DNA of 36,788 bases from Clostridia bacterium (GTDB lineage: Bacteria > Bacillota > Clostridia > Oscillospirales > CAG-272). The translations under genes and the position numbers were made by a program. The notes under the pieces were generated by a model, which worked only from the letters and a program-made list of their open reading frames with translations, had not been told where the DNA came from and did not search any database. The DNA lies in assembly GCA_017536475.1 (NCBI GenBank), contig JAFXHH010000020.1, positions 1 to 36,788 of the forward strand. The letters run 5' to 3'. This document shows positions 6,984 to 15,126 of this stretch, piece by piece. Position 1 is the stretch's first letter. Each line of letters begins with the position of its first letter.

Positions 6984-7016
6984 ATAACCACGATGACAAC
7001 GAAAGGATATAAATCT

Positions 7017-8705
7017 ATGGATCACAATTATCTTGCAGAATTGCTTTTTCCGCACGTAACCGAAACTCCCGCCGATATTGAGGCAAAATACCCTGCCCGT
7101 CAGCTCCCCGAGGGCGCAAAGGTCACGAGATTTGCCCCCAGCCCCACGGGATTCGTCCACTTTGGCGGACTGTTCCCCTCCACCGTCGGCGAGCGACTTG
7201 CTCATCAGTCGGGCGGCGTTTTCTATCTGAGAATAGAGGACACCGACGCCAAGCGTGAGGTAGAAGGCGCAGCAGAGGGACTTATCAAGACCCTTGCAAA
7301 ATACGGAATCAACTTCGACGAGGGCGCGATCCTCGACGAAAACGGAAATATAGCAGACAAGGGCGCGTACGGGCCCTACAAACAGAGCCAACGCGGACAG
7401 ATATACCAGACCTACGCAAAACAGCTCGTTCGTGAGGGCAAGGCATATCCCTGCTTCACCACCGAGGAGGAGCTCGACGAGCTTCAGGCAATAAATAAAA
7501 AAGAAGAGATCAAGAATACCGACTGGCAGGCAGAAGCAGAGGCAAAGAAGGCCGCAATGCTTGCAGGACGTAGCTTTACCATCGAGGAGGTTGAGGAGCA
7601 TCTTAAGCAAAATCACCCCTTCGTGCTCCGTATCCTCGCTCTTGGTGATCCCGAAAAGAAGACTAAATTCACCGACCTTGTAAAAGGCAATCTCGAGGTT
7701 CCCGAAAACGATGAGGACTTCGTACTCCTCAAGTCCGACGGAATCCCCACCTACCACTTCGCTCACGCGGTCGACGATCACCTTATGGGAACGACTCACG
7801 TCATTAGAGGTGAGGAGTGGCTTCCCAGCTTGGCAAAGCACATTCAGCTTTTCTCCTATCTCGGCTTCAGACTTCCCAAATATATGCACATAGCGCAGAT
7901 AATGAAGCTCGACGAGAACGGAAACAAGAAGAAGCTTTCAAAGCGCGATATGGGCGCAAATATGGACGACTACACGAGAATGGGCTACTGCCCCGAGGCA
8001 GTCTGCGAGTACATTATGACCCTGCTCAACTCCAACTACGAGGAGTGGCACATGCAAAATGCCGACAAGCCCTACACCGCATTTCCCTTCAATATCAAGA
8101 AGATGTCGGTTTCGGGATGTCTGTTTGATTTCAATAAACTCAATGACGTTTCCAAGAACATCATCTCGCGTATGACTGCAGAGGAAGTGACGGCAAAGGT
8201 CACCGAATGGGCACTTGAATTCGATTCCGAATTCGGCAGAGAGCTTGCAGCCGACAAGGCGTTTGCAGAAAAGATCTTCGCAATCGGCCGCGGCGGTAAG
8301 AAGCCGAGAAAGGACCTTGCGACCTGGGCGGACGCGAAGGACTATATGGGCTTCTTCTACGACAGATTCTTCAAGATCAAGGACTCCTACCCCGAGCACT
8401 TCGACAAGGCGGATATCGTCTCAACGCTCAAGGAATTTATCAGCACCTACGACGAGTCAGACGATATGAACACTTGGTTCGATAAGGTCAAGGCGATCGC
8501 CGACAAGCTCGGCTTTGCATCCGACATGAAGGCGTATAAGGCAGACCCCTCCGCATTCAAGGGCAACGTTGCCGATATCAGTATGTTTATCAGAGTTGCG
8601 GTCACGGGCAAGCAGAACGCCCCCGATCTTTATACCGTAATGCAGATCATCGGCAAGAAAAAAACTATTGAAAGAATCGAAAGAATGATAGGATCGCTCA
8701 ACTGA
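7017..8705 (+). CDS. gltX: Glutamate--tRNA ligase (class I)
   Basis: This 562-residue class I synthetase charges tRNA(Glu) with glutamate. The nucleotide-binding HIGH motif appears as FAPSPTGFVHFGGL (residues 39-52, HFGG at 48-51) and KMSKS as KLSKR (306-310). ATG 7017 is chosen because AAAGGA lies 9 nt upstream; the ATG at 6993 has no RBS. An N-terminal extension of about 35 residues precedes the Rossmann core, and the anticodon-binding part is longer than in the roughly 480-residue E. coli enzyme, which fits the divergent GluRS of some Clostridia. The gene lies between the MBL hydrolase and glnS. With a GlnRS next door, this GluRS need not charge tRNA(Gln), but sequence alone does not show its specificity. 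Confidence 0.93.
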   Translation: MDHNYLAELLFPHVTETPADIEAKYPARQLPEGAKVTRFAPSPTGFVHFGGLFPSTVGERLAHQSGGVFYLRIEDTDAKREVEGAAEGLIKTLAKYGINFDEGAILDENGNIADKGAYGPYKQSQRGQIYQTYAKQLVREGKAYPCFTTEEELDELQAINKKEEIKNTDWQAEAEAKKAAMLAGRSFTIEEVEEHLKQNHPFVLRILALGDPEKKTKFTDLVKGNLEVPENDEDFVLLKSDGIPTYHFAHAVDDHLMGTTHVIRGEEWLPSLAKHIQLFSYLGFRLPKYMHIAQIMKLDENGNKKKLSKRDMGANMDDYTRMGYCPEAVCEYIMTLLNSNYEEWHMQNADKPYTAFPFNIKKMSVSGCLFDFNKLNDVSKNIISRMTAEEVTAKVTEWALEFDSEFGRELAADKAFAEKIFAIGRGGKKPRKDLATWADAKDYMGFFYDRFFKIKDSYPEHFDKADIVSTLKEFISTYDESDDMNTWFDKVKAIADKLGFASDMKAYKADPSAFKGNVADISMFIRVAVTGKQNAPDLYTVMQIIGKKKTIERIERMIGSLN

Positions 8706-8725
8706 TCCCGAAAGGATATAAAACA

Positions 8726-10381
8726 ATGGAAGAAATAAACAGCAACTTTATACACGAGATCATCGACGACGATCTCGCCAACAACCCCGGGCTCAAGATA
8801 CACACTCGTTTCCCTCCCGAGCCCAACGGATATCTGCATATCGGCTCTGTAAAGGCGATCTGCGTCAACACCGACGTTGCAAACAAATATAACGGACTTT
8901 TTAATCTCCGCTACGACGACACCAATCCCGCAAAGGAATCCGACGAGTTCGTGCGCTCGATCCGTGAGGACCTAGAGTGGCTCGGCGCAACCCCCACGGG
9001 CGGAGTTTTCTACGGCTCGGACTACTTTGGCAAATGCTACGAATTCGCAGTTCAGCTTATCAAGCAGGGCGACGCGTACGTTTGCGATCTCTCCAAGGAC
9101 GACCTGACCGACTACAAGGGCACCGACCGTGCCGTTGCGGGTAAGGAATCGCCCTACAGAAACCGTAGCATTGAAGAAAACCTTGAGCTTTTCGAGCGCA
9201 TGAAGAACGGCGAGTTCCCCGACGGCGCTCGCACTCTCCGCGCAAAGATAGACCCCTCGAACGATAATCCCTATCTGCGCGACCCCGTTATCTACCGCAT
9301 CAAGCACATCCACCATCACCGCCAGGGCGACGAGTGGTGCGTTTATCCTATGTACGACTTCGCTCATCCCATTCAGGACGCGCTTGAGGGCATCACCCAC
9401 TCGCTTTGCTCGAGTGAGTTCCGTAACCACAGACCCCTCTACGACTGGGTCGTAGATAAGATCGGCTTTGAAAAGAAGCCTCATCAGTGGGAATTCGGCC
9501 GTATGAACATCACCTACACGGTAATGTCGAAGCGCTATCTCCGTCAGCTCGTTGAGGAAAATCACGTAGACGGCTGGGACGATCCCCGACTCCCCACCCT
9601 GTGCGGTCTGCGCCGCCGCGGATACACCCCCGAGGCTCTGTTCACCTTTGTAAGAGAAGCGGGAGTTACCAACACCGACCACACCGTAGACGTTCGTCAG
9701 CTCGAGGCTTGCGTGCGCGACGATCTCAACGAAAACGCTCTGCGCCGCGTTGCAGTAGTAAATCCCATCAAGGTAATTATCGATAACTATCCCGAGGATA
9801 AGGAAGAAATGATCAGCCTTCCCAACCATCCTCAAAAGGAGGAGCTTGGCAGACGCGACGTGCCTATGACTCGCGAGATCTATATCGATGCCGACGATTT
9901 TGCCGAGGTTCCGCCTCCCAAGTTCTTCCGTCTCAAGCCCGACGGCGAGGTTCGCCTTATGGGTGGATATATCATCAAGTATGCGGGAATCGAGAAGAAC
10001 GAGGACGGCAGCATCAAGTGCATCCACGCAACCGCCGATCTTGAAACGGGCAACGGCAACCCCGTCGACGGCAGAAAGATCAAGGGCACTATCCATTGGC
10101 TCTCCGCTAAGTACGCACAGCCCGCAACGCTTATGCTCTACGACCGTCTTTTCAACATCGAGAACACTGCCGACGTTCCCGAGGGCAAGACCTATCTTGA
10201 TTTTCTCAATCCCGACTCTCTTACTCGCGTAGACACAGCTATGGTAGAGCCCAGCCTCGCAGACGCGAAGGCAGGCGACAAGTTCCAGTTCGTCCGCGTA
10301 GGATACTTCTGCAAGGATACAAAGAACGAAAACACCTTCAACCGAGTCGTTAGCCTTAAGGACAGCTTCCCCAAGAAGTAA
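8726..10381 (+). CDS. glnS: Glutamine--tRNA ligase (class I)
   Basis: The 551-residue protein has the GlnRS form of HIGH, PPEPNGYLHIGSVKA (residues 30-44), and VMSKR for KMSKS (266-270). GDEWCVYPMYDFAHPIQDAL and HSLCSSEFRNHRPLYDW are typical GlnRS segments in the catalytic core. Two C-terminal beta-barrels for the anticodon follow (about 340-550). It charges tRNA(Gln) directly in the cytoplasm. Many Firmicutes lack this enzyme and amidate Glu-tRNA(Gln) with GatCAB, so its presence is informative. AAAGGA lies 9 nt before ATG 8726, and it is 20 nt from the gltX stop, so the two are co-transcribed. A repeat-type hairpin follows and may terminate or attenuate the message. Confidence 0.95.
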   Translation: MEEINSNFIHEIIDDDLANNPGLKIHTRFPPEPNGYLHIGSVKAICVNTDVANKYNGLFNLRYDDTNPAKESDEFVRSIREDLEWLGATPTGGVFYGSDYFGKCYEFAVQLIKQGDAYVCDLSKDDLTDYKGTDRAVAGKESPYRNRSIEENLELFERMKNGEFPDGARTLRAKIDPSNDNPYLRDPVIYRIKHIHHHRQGDEWCVYPMYDFAHPIQDALEGITHSLCSSEFRNHRPLYDWVVDKIGFEKKPHQWEFGRMNITYTVMSKRYLRQLVEENHVDGWDDPRLPTLCGLRRRGYTPEALFTFVREAGVTNTDHTVDVRQLEACVRDDLNENALRRVAVVNPIKVIIDNYPEDKEEMISLPNHPQKEELGRRDVPMTREIYIDADDFAEVPPPKFFRLKPDGEVRLMGGYIIKYAGIEKNEDGSIKCIHATADLETGNGNPVDGRKIKGTIHWLSAKYAQPATLMLYDRLFNIENTADVPEGKTYLDFLNPDSLTRVDTAMVEPSLADAKAGDKFQFVRVGYFCKDTKNENTFNRVVSLKDSFPKK

Positions 10382-10393
10382 TATGAAGCGATT

Positions 10394-10460
10394 GTGGGGG
10401 AAGAAAACTTTTTGAAAAAAGTTTTCTTCCCCCACACCCCCAACTTTCAAAAACTTTCCT
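10394..10460 (+). repeat. Dispersed palindromic repeat, copy A
   Basis: Arms 10394-10413 and 10416-10435 form a 20-bp perfect inverted repeat (GTGGGGGAAGAAAACTTTTT and its complement) with a two-base loop. It is followed by a C-rich stretch and ACTTTCAAAAACTTTC. The core and tail match copies B and D and, reversed, copy C. It lies between glnS and the DUF1294 gene and could act as a terminator or mRNA-stabilising hairpin. Confidence 0.8.
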
Positions 10461-10478
10461 AAAATAAGGAGAATAACT

Positions 10479-10787
10479 ATGCCCGATTTTATTGTAAACA
10501 ACCCGATTTTATCGATACTTATCGTATATATCGCGGTAATTTCGCTGATTTCGATAATTGTCTGCATTTACGACAAGAAGATCTCCAAGAAGAACCGAGT
10601 CGAGCTCCGCACGCCCGAAAAAACGTTGCTTTTGCTCTCGGCACTCGGCGGCAGTGTCGCGATGTTCATCACAATGCTGATCATCCGCCACAAAACCAAG
10701 CACGTTAAGTTTATGCTCGGTATTCCGCTTATAATGATCGTTCAAGCCGCAGCGGTCTATCTGCTTTTCCATTTTGGCATTCTTTAA
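10479..10787 (+). CDS. DUF1294 family small membrane protein
   Basis: The 102-residue protein has three hydrophobic segments (about 8-30, 48-68 and 79-101). Between the first two is a basic loop (DKKISKKNRVELRTPEKTLL). The RTPEKTLLLLSALGGS segment followed by RHKTKHVKFMLGIPL is characteristic of DUF1294 proteins. Function is unknown; they are integral membrane proteins. AAGGAG lies about 9 nt before ATG 10479. It follows glnS by about 100 nt but repeat copy A lies between, so co-transcription is uncertain. Confidence 0.85.
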   Translation: MPDFIVNNPILSILIVYIAVISLISIIVCIYDKKISKKNRVELRTPEKTLLLLSALGGSVAMFITMLIIRHKTKHVKFMLGIPLIMIVQAAAVYLLFHFGIL

Positions 10788-10847
10788 TTTGTGCAAAAGT
10801 CACAAAACAACAGCTTTTACATCTTGTTATTTTTACAAACCGTACAC

Positions 10848-10876
10848 TTGCGCAAATTCTCAAATAATGTTATAAT
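10848..10876 (+). promoter_or_regulatory. Promoter of the T-box-pheST transcript
   Basis: TTGCGC (10848-10853) and a perfect TATAAT (10871-10876) have a 17-bp spacer. The predicted start point is just before the T-box stem I. Confidence 0.75.
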
Positions 10877-10887
10877 ATTTAATGTAA

Positions 10888-11152
10888 ATAAAAATAAGCC
10901 TTGATGAAGTCGGCGTGTTTTCAGGTCATATTTCAGAGAGTCCGCGGTCGGTGCAAGCGGATATATGCGAAAACAAGGCATTTCCCTTCGGAGCTTGCTT
11001 GGTGAATGATTATTCGATTAGCCAAGCACGGCAGACACCGTTATCCGTCAACAAAGTGTTGGCTTTGATACTGTAAAAGTCAAAATGCGGGTGGTACCGC
11101 GGAAATTATGCTTTTCCGTCCCAATTCTCCTTCGAGAATTGGGACTTTTTTT
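10888..11152 (+). promoter_or_regulatory. T-box leader riboswitch (phenylalanine)
   Basis: The T-box signature GGGTGGTACCGCGG is at 11089-11102, followed by the terminator stem 11118-11129/11134-11145 and a T7 run. The antiterminator would pair the GGTACCGCGG side with CCGTCCC at 11116-11122. Stem I starts near 10893, with TGATGAAG opposite CTTCGGAGC as a kink-turn-like element, and contains the AGAGAG box (10935-10940). The likely specifier is UUC at 10982-10984, a Phe codon; UUU at 10981-10983 would also be Phe. Uncharged tRNA(Phe) should stabilise the antiterminator and allow transcription into pheST. This agrees with the downstream genes. Confidence 0.93.
11118..11152 (+). terminator. T-box intrinsic terminator
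   Basis: A 12-bp perfect stem (GTCCCAATTCTC and its complement) with loop CTTC is followed by seven T. It is the OFF structure of the Phe T-box. Confidence 0.95.
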
Positions 11153-11163
11153 GTCTCCGACGG

Positions 11164-11216
11164 CTTAAGAAACTTTTTGAAAAAAGTTTCTTAAGAATCT
11201 TCAAAAACTTCCCCTA
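11164..11216 (+). repeat. Dispersed palindromic repeat, copy B
   Basis: Arms 11164-11178 and 11181-11195 (CTTAAGAAACTTTTT and its complement) form a 15-bp perfect stem with the same two-base GA loop as copy A. The tail is TCTTCAAAAACTTCC. It lies 12 nt after the T-box terminator. The AT-rich gap to copy C holds one TATAAT (11225-11230) without a good -35 box. Confidence 0.78.
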
Positions 11217-11285
11217 GGATAGTTTATAATACAACCGGCTTATTTATCTAACACGTTAAAAATTTAATTTCAAATATATCCCTCA

Positions 11286-11363
11286 AAAACCTTTATAAAA
11301 GGTTTTGAAAGTCAAGAAAACTTTTTCCAAAAGTTTTCTTGTGGGGTTCGGGGCAAAGCCCCG
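11286..11363 (-). repeat. Dispersed palindromic repeat, copy C (reverse orientation)
   Basis: Three hairpins follow in a row: 11286-11306 (AAAACCTTT arm), 11313-11341 (CAAGAAAACTTTT arm) and 11349-11363 (CGGGGC-AAA-GCCCCG). Read on the minus strand it aligns with copy D: GGGGC hairpin, ACCCCAC, A/T hairpin, then CTTTCAAAA. It ends 22 nt before the pheS start codon. Confidence 0.78.
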
Positions 11364-11385
11364 AGAAAAAAGAAAGGAAATCAAA

Positions 11386-12408
11386 ATGAAAGAAACTTTG
11401 AATCGAATCAAAGCGGAGGCGCTTGAAGCTATCGCCTCCCCCGAGACCGACGACGCGGCGCTTGAAGCGCTCAGAATCAAGTATCTTGGCAAAAAGGGCG
11501 AGCTTACCGCCGTTCTTCGCGGAATGGGACAGCTTTCCCCCGAGGAAAGACCCGTAGTCGGACAGATCGCAAACGAGGTCAGAGCCGAGATCGAATCGGC
11601 AATCACCGAAAAGAAGGCAACCCTCGCATCCGAGGCTCTCGACGCAAAGCTTATCTCAGAAAAGCTCGACGTAACCGTTCCCGGAAAAAAGACCAAGGTC
11701 GGTCATCGTCACCCCCTCACTCTCGTTCAGAGAGATATGGAGGACATCTTTATCGGTATGGGCTTCTCTATTGCAGAGGGACCCGAGGTTGAGTACGATT
11801 ACTACAACTTCCAGGCACTCAACATCCCCGAAAATCACCCCGCGCGCGACACTCAGGACACCTTCTACATCACCGACAAGATCCTGTTGCGCTCGCAGAC
11901 CTCTCCCGTTCAGGCAAGAACCATGGAGGTTCAGAAGCCTCCGATCCGCATAATCTCCCCCGGCCGCGTTTACCGTAGCGACGCTATGGATGCGACCCAC
12001 TCTCCTCTCTTCCATCAGATGGAGGGACTCGTAGTCGACAAGGGCATCACCATGGGCGACCTTAAGGGCATGCTTGAAACCTTCGCAAAGACCGAATTCG
12101 GCGAGGACACAAAGGTCCGCTTCCGTCCCCACCACTTCCCCTTCACCGAGCCCAGCGCAGAGGTAGATATCTCCTGCTTTATGTGCGGCGGTAAGGGATG
12201 CCGACTTTGTAAGGGCGAGGGCTGGATCGAGATCCTCGGCGCAGGAATGGTCCACCCCAACGTACTCCGCAACTGCGGCATCGACCCCGAGGAATACAGC
12301 GGATTTGCATTCGGAATGGGCGTTGAGCGTATTGCAATGCTCAAGTACCACGTGGGCGATATCCGTCATTTCTACGACAATGACGTAAGATTCATCGAGC
12401 AATTCTGA
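11386..12408 (+). CDS. pheS: Phenylalanine--tRNA ligase alpha subunit (class II)
   Basis: The 340-residue catalytic subunit of the alpha2-beta2 PheRS. An N-terminal coiled-coil arm (about 1-90) that binds tRNA precedes the class II core. Motif 2 is at about 192-219 ([16 protein letters not shown], then FHQMEG) and motif 3 at about 306-320 ([14 protein letters not shown]). A Cys cluster ([17 protein letters not shown]) sits in the usual place for bacterial PheS. ATG 11386 is chosen because AAAGGA lies about 8 nt upstream and it gives the normal family length; the frame is open further up into repeat copy C. It is controlled by the Phe T-box and leads pheT by 18 nt. Confidence 0.95.
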   Translation: MKETLNRIKAEALEAIASPETDDAALEALRIKYLGKKGELTAVLRGMGQLSPEERPVVGQIANEVRAEIESAITEKKATLASEALDAKLISEKLDVTVPGKKTKVGHRHPLTLVQRDMEDIFIGMGFSIAEGPEVEYDYYNFQALNIPENHPARDTQDTFYITDKILLRSQTSPVQARTMEVQKPPIRIISPGRVYRSDAMDATHSPLFHQMEGLVVDKGITMGDLKGMLETFAKTEFGEDTKVRFRPHHFPFTEPSAEVDISCFMCGGKGCRLCKGEGWIEILGAGMVHPNVLRNCGIDPEEYSGFAFGMGVERIAMLKYHVGDIRHFYDNDVRFIEQF

Positions 12409-12426
12409 TAAAGGAGGTAACGAATA

Positions 12427-14826
12427 ATGAATCTTTCACTTAAATGGCTTCACGATTTTACAAATACAGACGGTATCTCCACAAAGGAATACTGCGACAG
12501 AATGACCGACACGGGCTCTAAGGTAGAGGGCTACGAGGTTCTCGGCGAGGATATCAGCAACGTGATCGTTGCAAAGGTTCTCAAAATGGAGCGCCACCCC
12601 GACTCCGACCACCTCTGGATCTGTCAGGTCGACATCGGAGAGACGGTGACCCAGATCGTCACGGGCGCGCAGAACGTCCGCGAGGGCGACATTGTTCCCG
12701 CGGCTATCCCCGTTGCGCATCTTCCGGGTGACGTTACCATCAAGGCAGGCAAGCTCCGCGGCGTTGAGTCGAACGGAATGCTCTGCTCTATCGCAGAATT
12801 GAATCTCACACTCCACGATATGCCCGAGGCGATCGAGGACGGAATCCTCATTCTTGGAAAGGACTTTGAGGACAAGGTCGGAATGGGCATCAAGGAAGCG
12901 CTCCTGCTTGACGATACCGTCGTTGAGTTCGAGATAACCTCCAACCGCCCCGACTGTCTCTCTGTCATCGGTCTTGCTCGTGAGACCGCGATCAGCTTCG
13001 ATAAGCCCCTGAACATTCCCACACCCACAGTCAAGGAGCTTGGCGACGGAGATAAGATCGAAAACTATCTTTCTGTCAAGATAAGCGACCCCGACCTCTG
13101 CTACCGCTATGCCGCAAAGGTCGTCAAGAACGTAAAGATCGAGCCCTCGCCGCTTTGGCTCAGGATGAGACTCCGCGCGGCAGGTGTTCGTCCTATCAAT
13201 AACATCGTCGACATAACCAACTACGTAATGCTCGAGTACGGTCAGCCTATGCACGCGTTTGACTACGCTATGCTCTCGGGCTCTGCGATCAACGTGCGCC
13301 GCGCTACCGACGGTGAGCTCTTCAAGTCGCTCGACGACAAGGATCACGTGCTCGACAGCACGATGCTTGCTATCTGCGACGAAAAGAAGCCCTGCGCTCT
13401 CGCGGGTGTTATGGGCGGCGCAAACAGCGAGATCAAGGATAGCACCACCACCGTCGTCTTTGAGTCGGCTTGCTTCTCGGGCCCCTCCGTGCGCGTGACC
13501 GCAAAGAAAAACGGCATGAGAACCGAATCGAGCGCTCGCTTCGAGAAGGGTCTCGATCCCGAAAACTGCATGGCAGGTCTGCTCCGCGCTTGTGAGATGG
13601 TTCAGCTTCTCGGCGCAGGCGACGTGGTCGACGGCACGATCGACGTATACCCCACCAAGCCCGAGCCTACGGTCCTCCCTCTCGACGTAGATAAGATCAA
13701 CAAGTTCCTCGGAACCGACATCTCCTACGACTATATGAAGAGCGTTCTCGAGCGTCTTGAGTGCAAGGTAGAGGGCGATAAGATCACCGTTCCCTCCTTC
13801 CGCGCAGACCTCACCTGCATGAACGATATCGCAGAGGAGATCATCCGTATTTACGGCTATAATAACATCAAGTCCACCTGCATCTATGCAGAGACCACCC
13901 AGGGCGGCAGAACCCCCAAGCAGCAGTTTGAGGTCGACACCGAGCACCTGCTCTACGGAATGGGCTTCGATCAGATACAGACCTTCTCCTTCATCAGCCC
14001 CAAATATTACGATAAGATCAGAATGGACGAGGACAGCAAGCTCCGCAAGTCGATCGTGATCAGCAATCCTCTCGGAGAGGATACAAGCGTTATGCGTACC
14101 ACCGCACTTCCCTCTATGATGGAGGTCGTAGCAAGAAATATCAATTTCTCCAACGAGGACGTCCGTCTGTTCGAAATGGCGACCGTATATATCCCCAACG
14201 AAGAATACAACGCACTTCCCGATGAAAACAAGGTTCTTACTCTCGCCGCATACGGCAAGGGCGAGGATTTTTACGCGCTCAAGGGTGTTATTGAGAACGT
14301 GCTCGAGTCCGCAGGCATCGAGAAGGCAAAATTCGAGTCCTACTCGGGCGATAAGGCATACCACCCCGGCAGATGCGCGAAAATAGTAACCGCTGACGGC
14401 AAAGAGCTCGGTGTGTTCGGTCAGATCCACCCCCTCACCGCACAGAATTACGATATTAACATTCCCGTTTACGCGGCAGAGCTCTCGTTCGACGCCATCT
14501 TCGACGCGGCTGATATGACCATCGACTACAAGCCCCTGCCCAAGTTCCCCGCAGTTTCCCGCGACTTCTCCTTCGTTTGCGACGAGGAGGTCGAGGTCGG
14601 AACTATCGAGGAGGTCATGGCAAAGGCGGCAGGCAAGCTTCTTGAGGACATCAAGCTCTTTGACATCTTCCGCGGCGAAAAGCTCGGAGAGGGCAAGAAG
14701 AGCGTCGCGTTCCGCGTTATCCTCCGCGCTCCCGACCGCACGCTGACCGTTGAAGAGGCAGATAAGGTCTCGAACAAGATCATCAAGGATCTTTCCTTCA
14801 AGCTTGGCATTAATATTCGAGGTTGA
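12427..14826 (+). CDS. pheT: Phenylalanine--tRNA ligase beta subunit
   Basis: The 799-residue beta subunit has the standard order: an EMAP-like tRNA-binding domain (about 40-150), B3/B4 editing region (about 210-390; GQPMHAFDYAML), B5 DNA-binding-like domain (about 400-475), a catalytic-like module (about 480-690) and a C-terminal FDX-ACB anticodon domain (about 705-798; KFPAVSRDFSFVCDEEV). It binds tRNA and edits Tyr-tRNA(Phe) in the cytoplasm. AAAGGAGGT lies 8 nt before the ATG. It is in the T-box-controlled pheS-pheT transcript, with a short YnzC gene 7 nt downstream. Confidence 0.95.
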   Translation: MNLSLKWLHDFTNTDGISTKEYCDRMTDTGSKVEGYEVLGEDISNVIVAKVLKMERHPDSDHLWICQVDIGETVTQIVTGAQNVREGDIVPAAIPVAHLPGDVTIKAGKLRGVESNGMLCSIAELNLTLHDMPEAIEDGILILGKDFEDKVGMGIKEALLLDDTVVEFEITSNRPDCLSVIGLARETAISFDKPLNIPTPTVKELGDGDKIENYLSVKISDPDLCYRYAAKVVKNVKIEPSPLWLRMRLRAAGVRPINNIVDITNYVMLEYGQPMHAFDYAMLSGSAINVRRATDGELFKSLDDKDHVLDSTMLAICDEKKPCALAGVMGGANSEIKDSTTTVVFESACFSGPSVRVTAKKNGMRTESSARFEKGLDPENCMAGLLRACEMVQLLGAGDVVDGTIDVYPTKPEPTVLPLDVDKINKFLGTDISYDYMKSVLERLECKVEGDKITVPSFRADLTCMNDIAEEIIRIYGYNNIKSTCIYAETTQGGRTPKQQFEVDTEHLLYGMGFDQIQTFSFISPKYYDKIRMDEDSKLRKSIVISNPLGEDTSVMRTTALPSMMEVVARNINFSNEDVRLFEMATVYIPNEEYNALPDENKVLTLAAYGKGEDFYALKGVIENVLESAGIEKAKFESYSGDKAYHPGRCAKIVTADGKELGVFGQIHPLTAQNYDINIPVYAAELSFDAIFDAADMTIDYKPLPKFPAVSRDFSFVCDEEVEVGTIEEVMAKAAGKLLEDIKLFDIFRGEKLGEGKKSVAFRVILRAPDRTLTVEEADKVSNKIIKDLSFKLGINIRG

Positions 14827-14833
14827 TAACGAT

Positions 14834-15040
14834 ATGGCAGAAAAATCAAGAATAGAAAAGCTGAACGAATACGCGGCAAGAGTCAAGGCGGGTGAGGTGC
14901 TCACCCCCGAGGAGATCGCCGACCGTGACCGGCTCCGTCAAGAGTTTTTGGCTGAATTCCGCAAGAATTTCCGAGCCCAGCTCGACAACACCGTGGTTCA
15001 GTATCCCGACGGAACTAAGAAGTCACTGAAAAAGGATTAA
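14834..15040 (+). CDS. DUF896 / YnzC-like small protein
   Basis: The 68-residue protein reads RIEKLNEYAARVKAGEVLTP, then EEIADRDRLRQEFLAEFRKNF and FRAQLDNT, which is the DUF896 (UPF0291, B. subtilis YnzC) pattern: two helices followed by F-R-x-Q-L-D-N. Family members are small cytoplasmic helical proteins of unclear role; YneA-operon members in Bacillus are linked to SOS, but that does not follow here. ATG 14834 lies 7 nt after the pheT stop, with GAGG 12 nt upstream, so it is probably translated from the phe transcript. No recognisable terminator follows. Confidence 0.85.
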   Translation: MAEKSRIEKLNEYAARVKAGEVLTPEEIADRDRLRQEFLAEFRKNFRAQLDNTVVQYPDGTKKSLKKD

Positions 15041-15067
15041 TTTCATTAAATCCGCAAATCATTTTCA

Positions 15068-15106
15068 CTATACTCTATCGATGGCACACCTGTCGATAGA
15101 GTATAG
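15068..15106. promoter_or_regulatory. 14-bp perfect inverted repeat before the beta-mannosidase (candidate operator)
   Basis: Arms 15068-15081 (CTATACTCTATCGA) and 15093-15106 are exact complements around an 11-nt centre. No T run follows, so it is not a normal terminator. It ends 5 nt before the GGAGG RBS of the mannosidase, and its left arm holds a TATACT that could be a -10 box (no good -35 box). It could be an operator for a sugar-responsive regulator, or an RNA hairpin hindering ribosome access. Confidence 0.55.
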
Positions 15107-15126
15107 CTTTACGGAGGAAAAAACCA

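Noticed and set aside
8972..10567. A 531-codon open frame on the minus strand across glnS and the DUF1294 start
   Set aside because: It is a codon-bias shadow of glnS; the translated sequence is low-complexity Val/Ala/Leu-rich with no family motif and crosses two genes and a repeat.
12436..14904. An 822-codon open frame on the minus strand across pheT
   Set aside because: It mirrors pheT, which has clear domains, an SD and family length. The reverse frame is open because of the GC-rich third-position codon bias and has no SD or recognisable motif.
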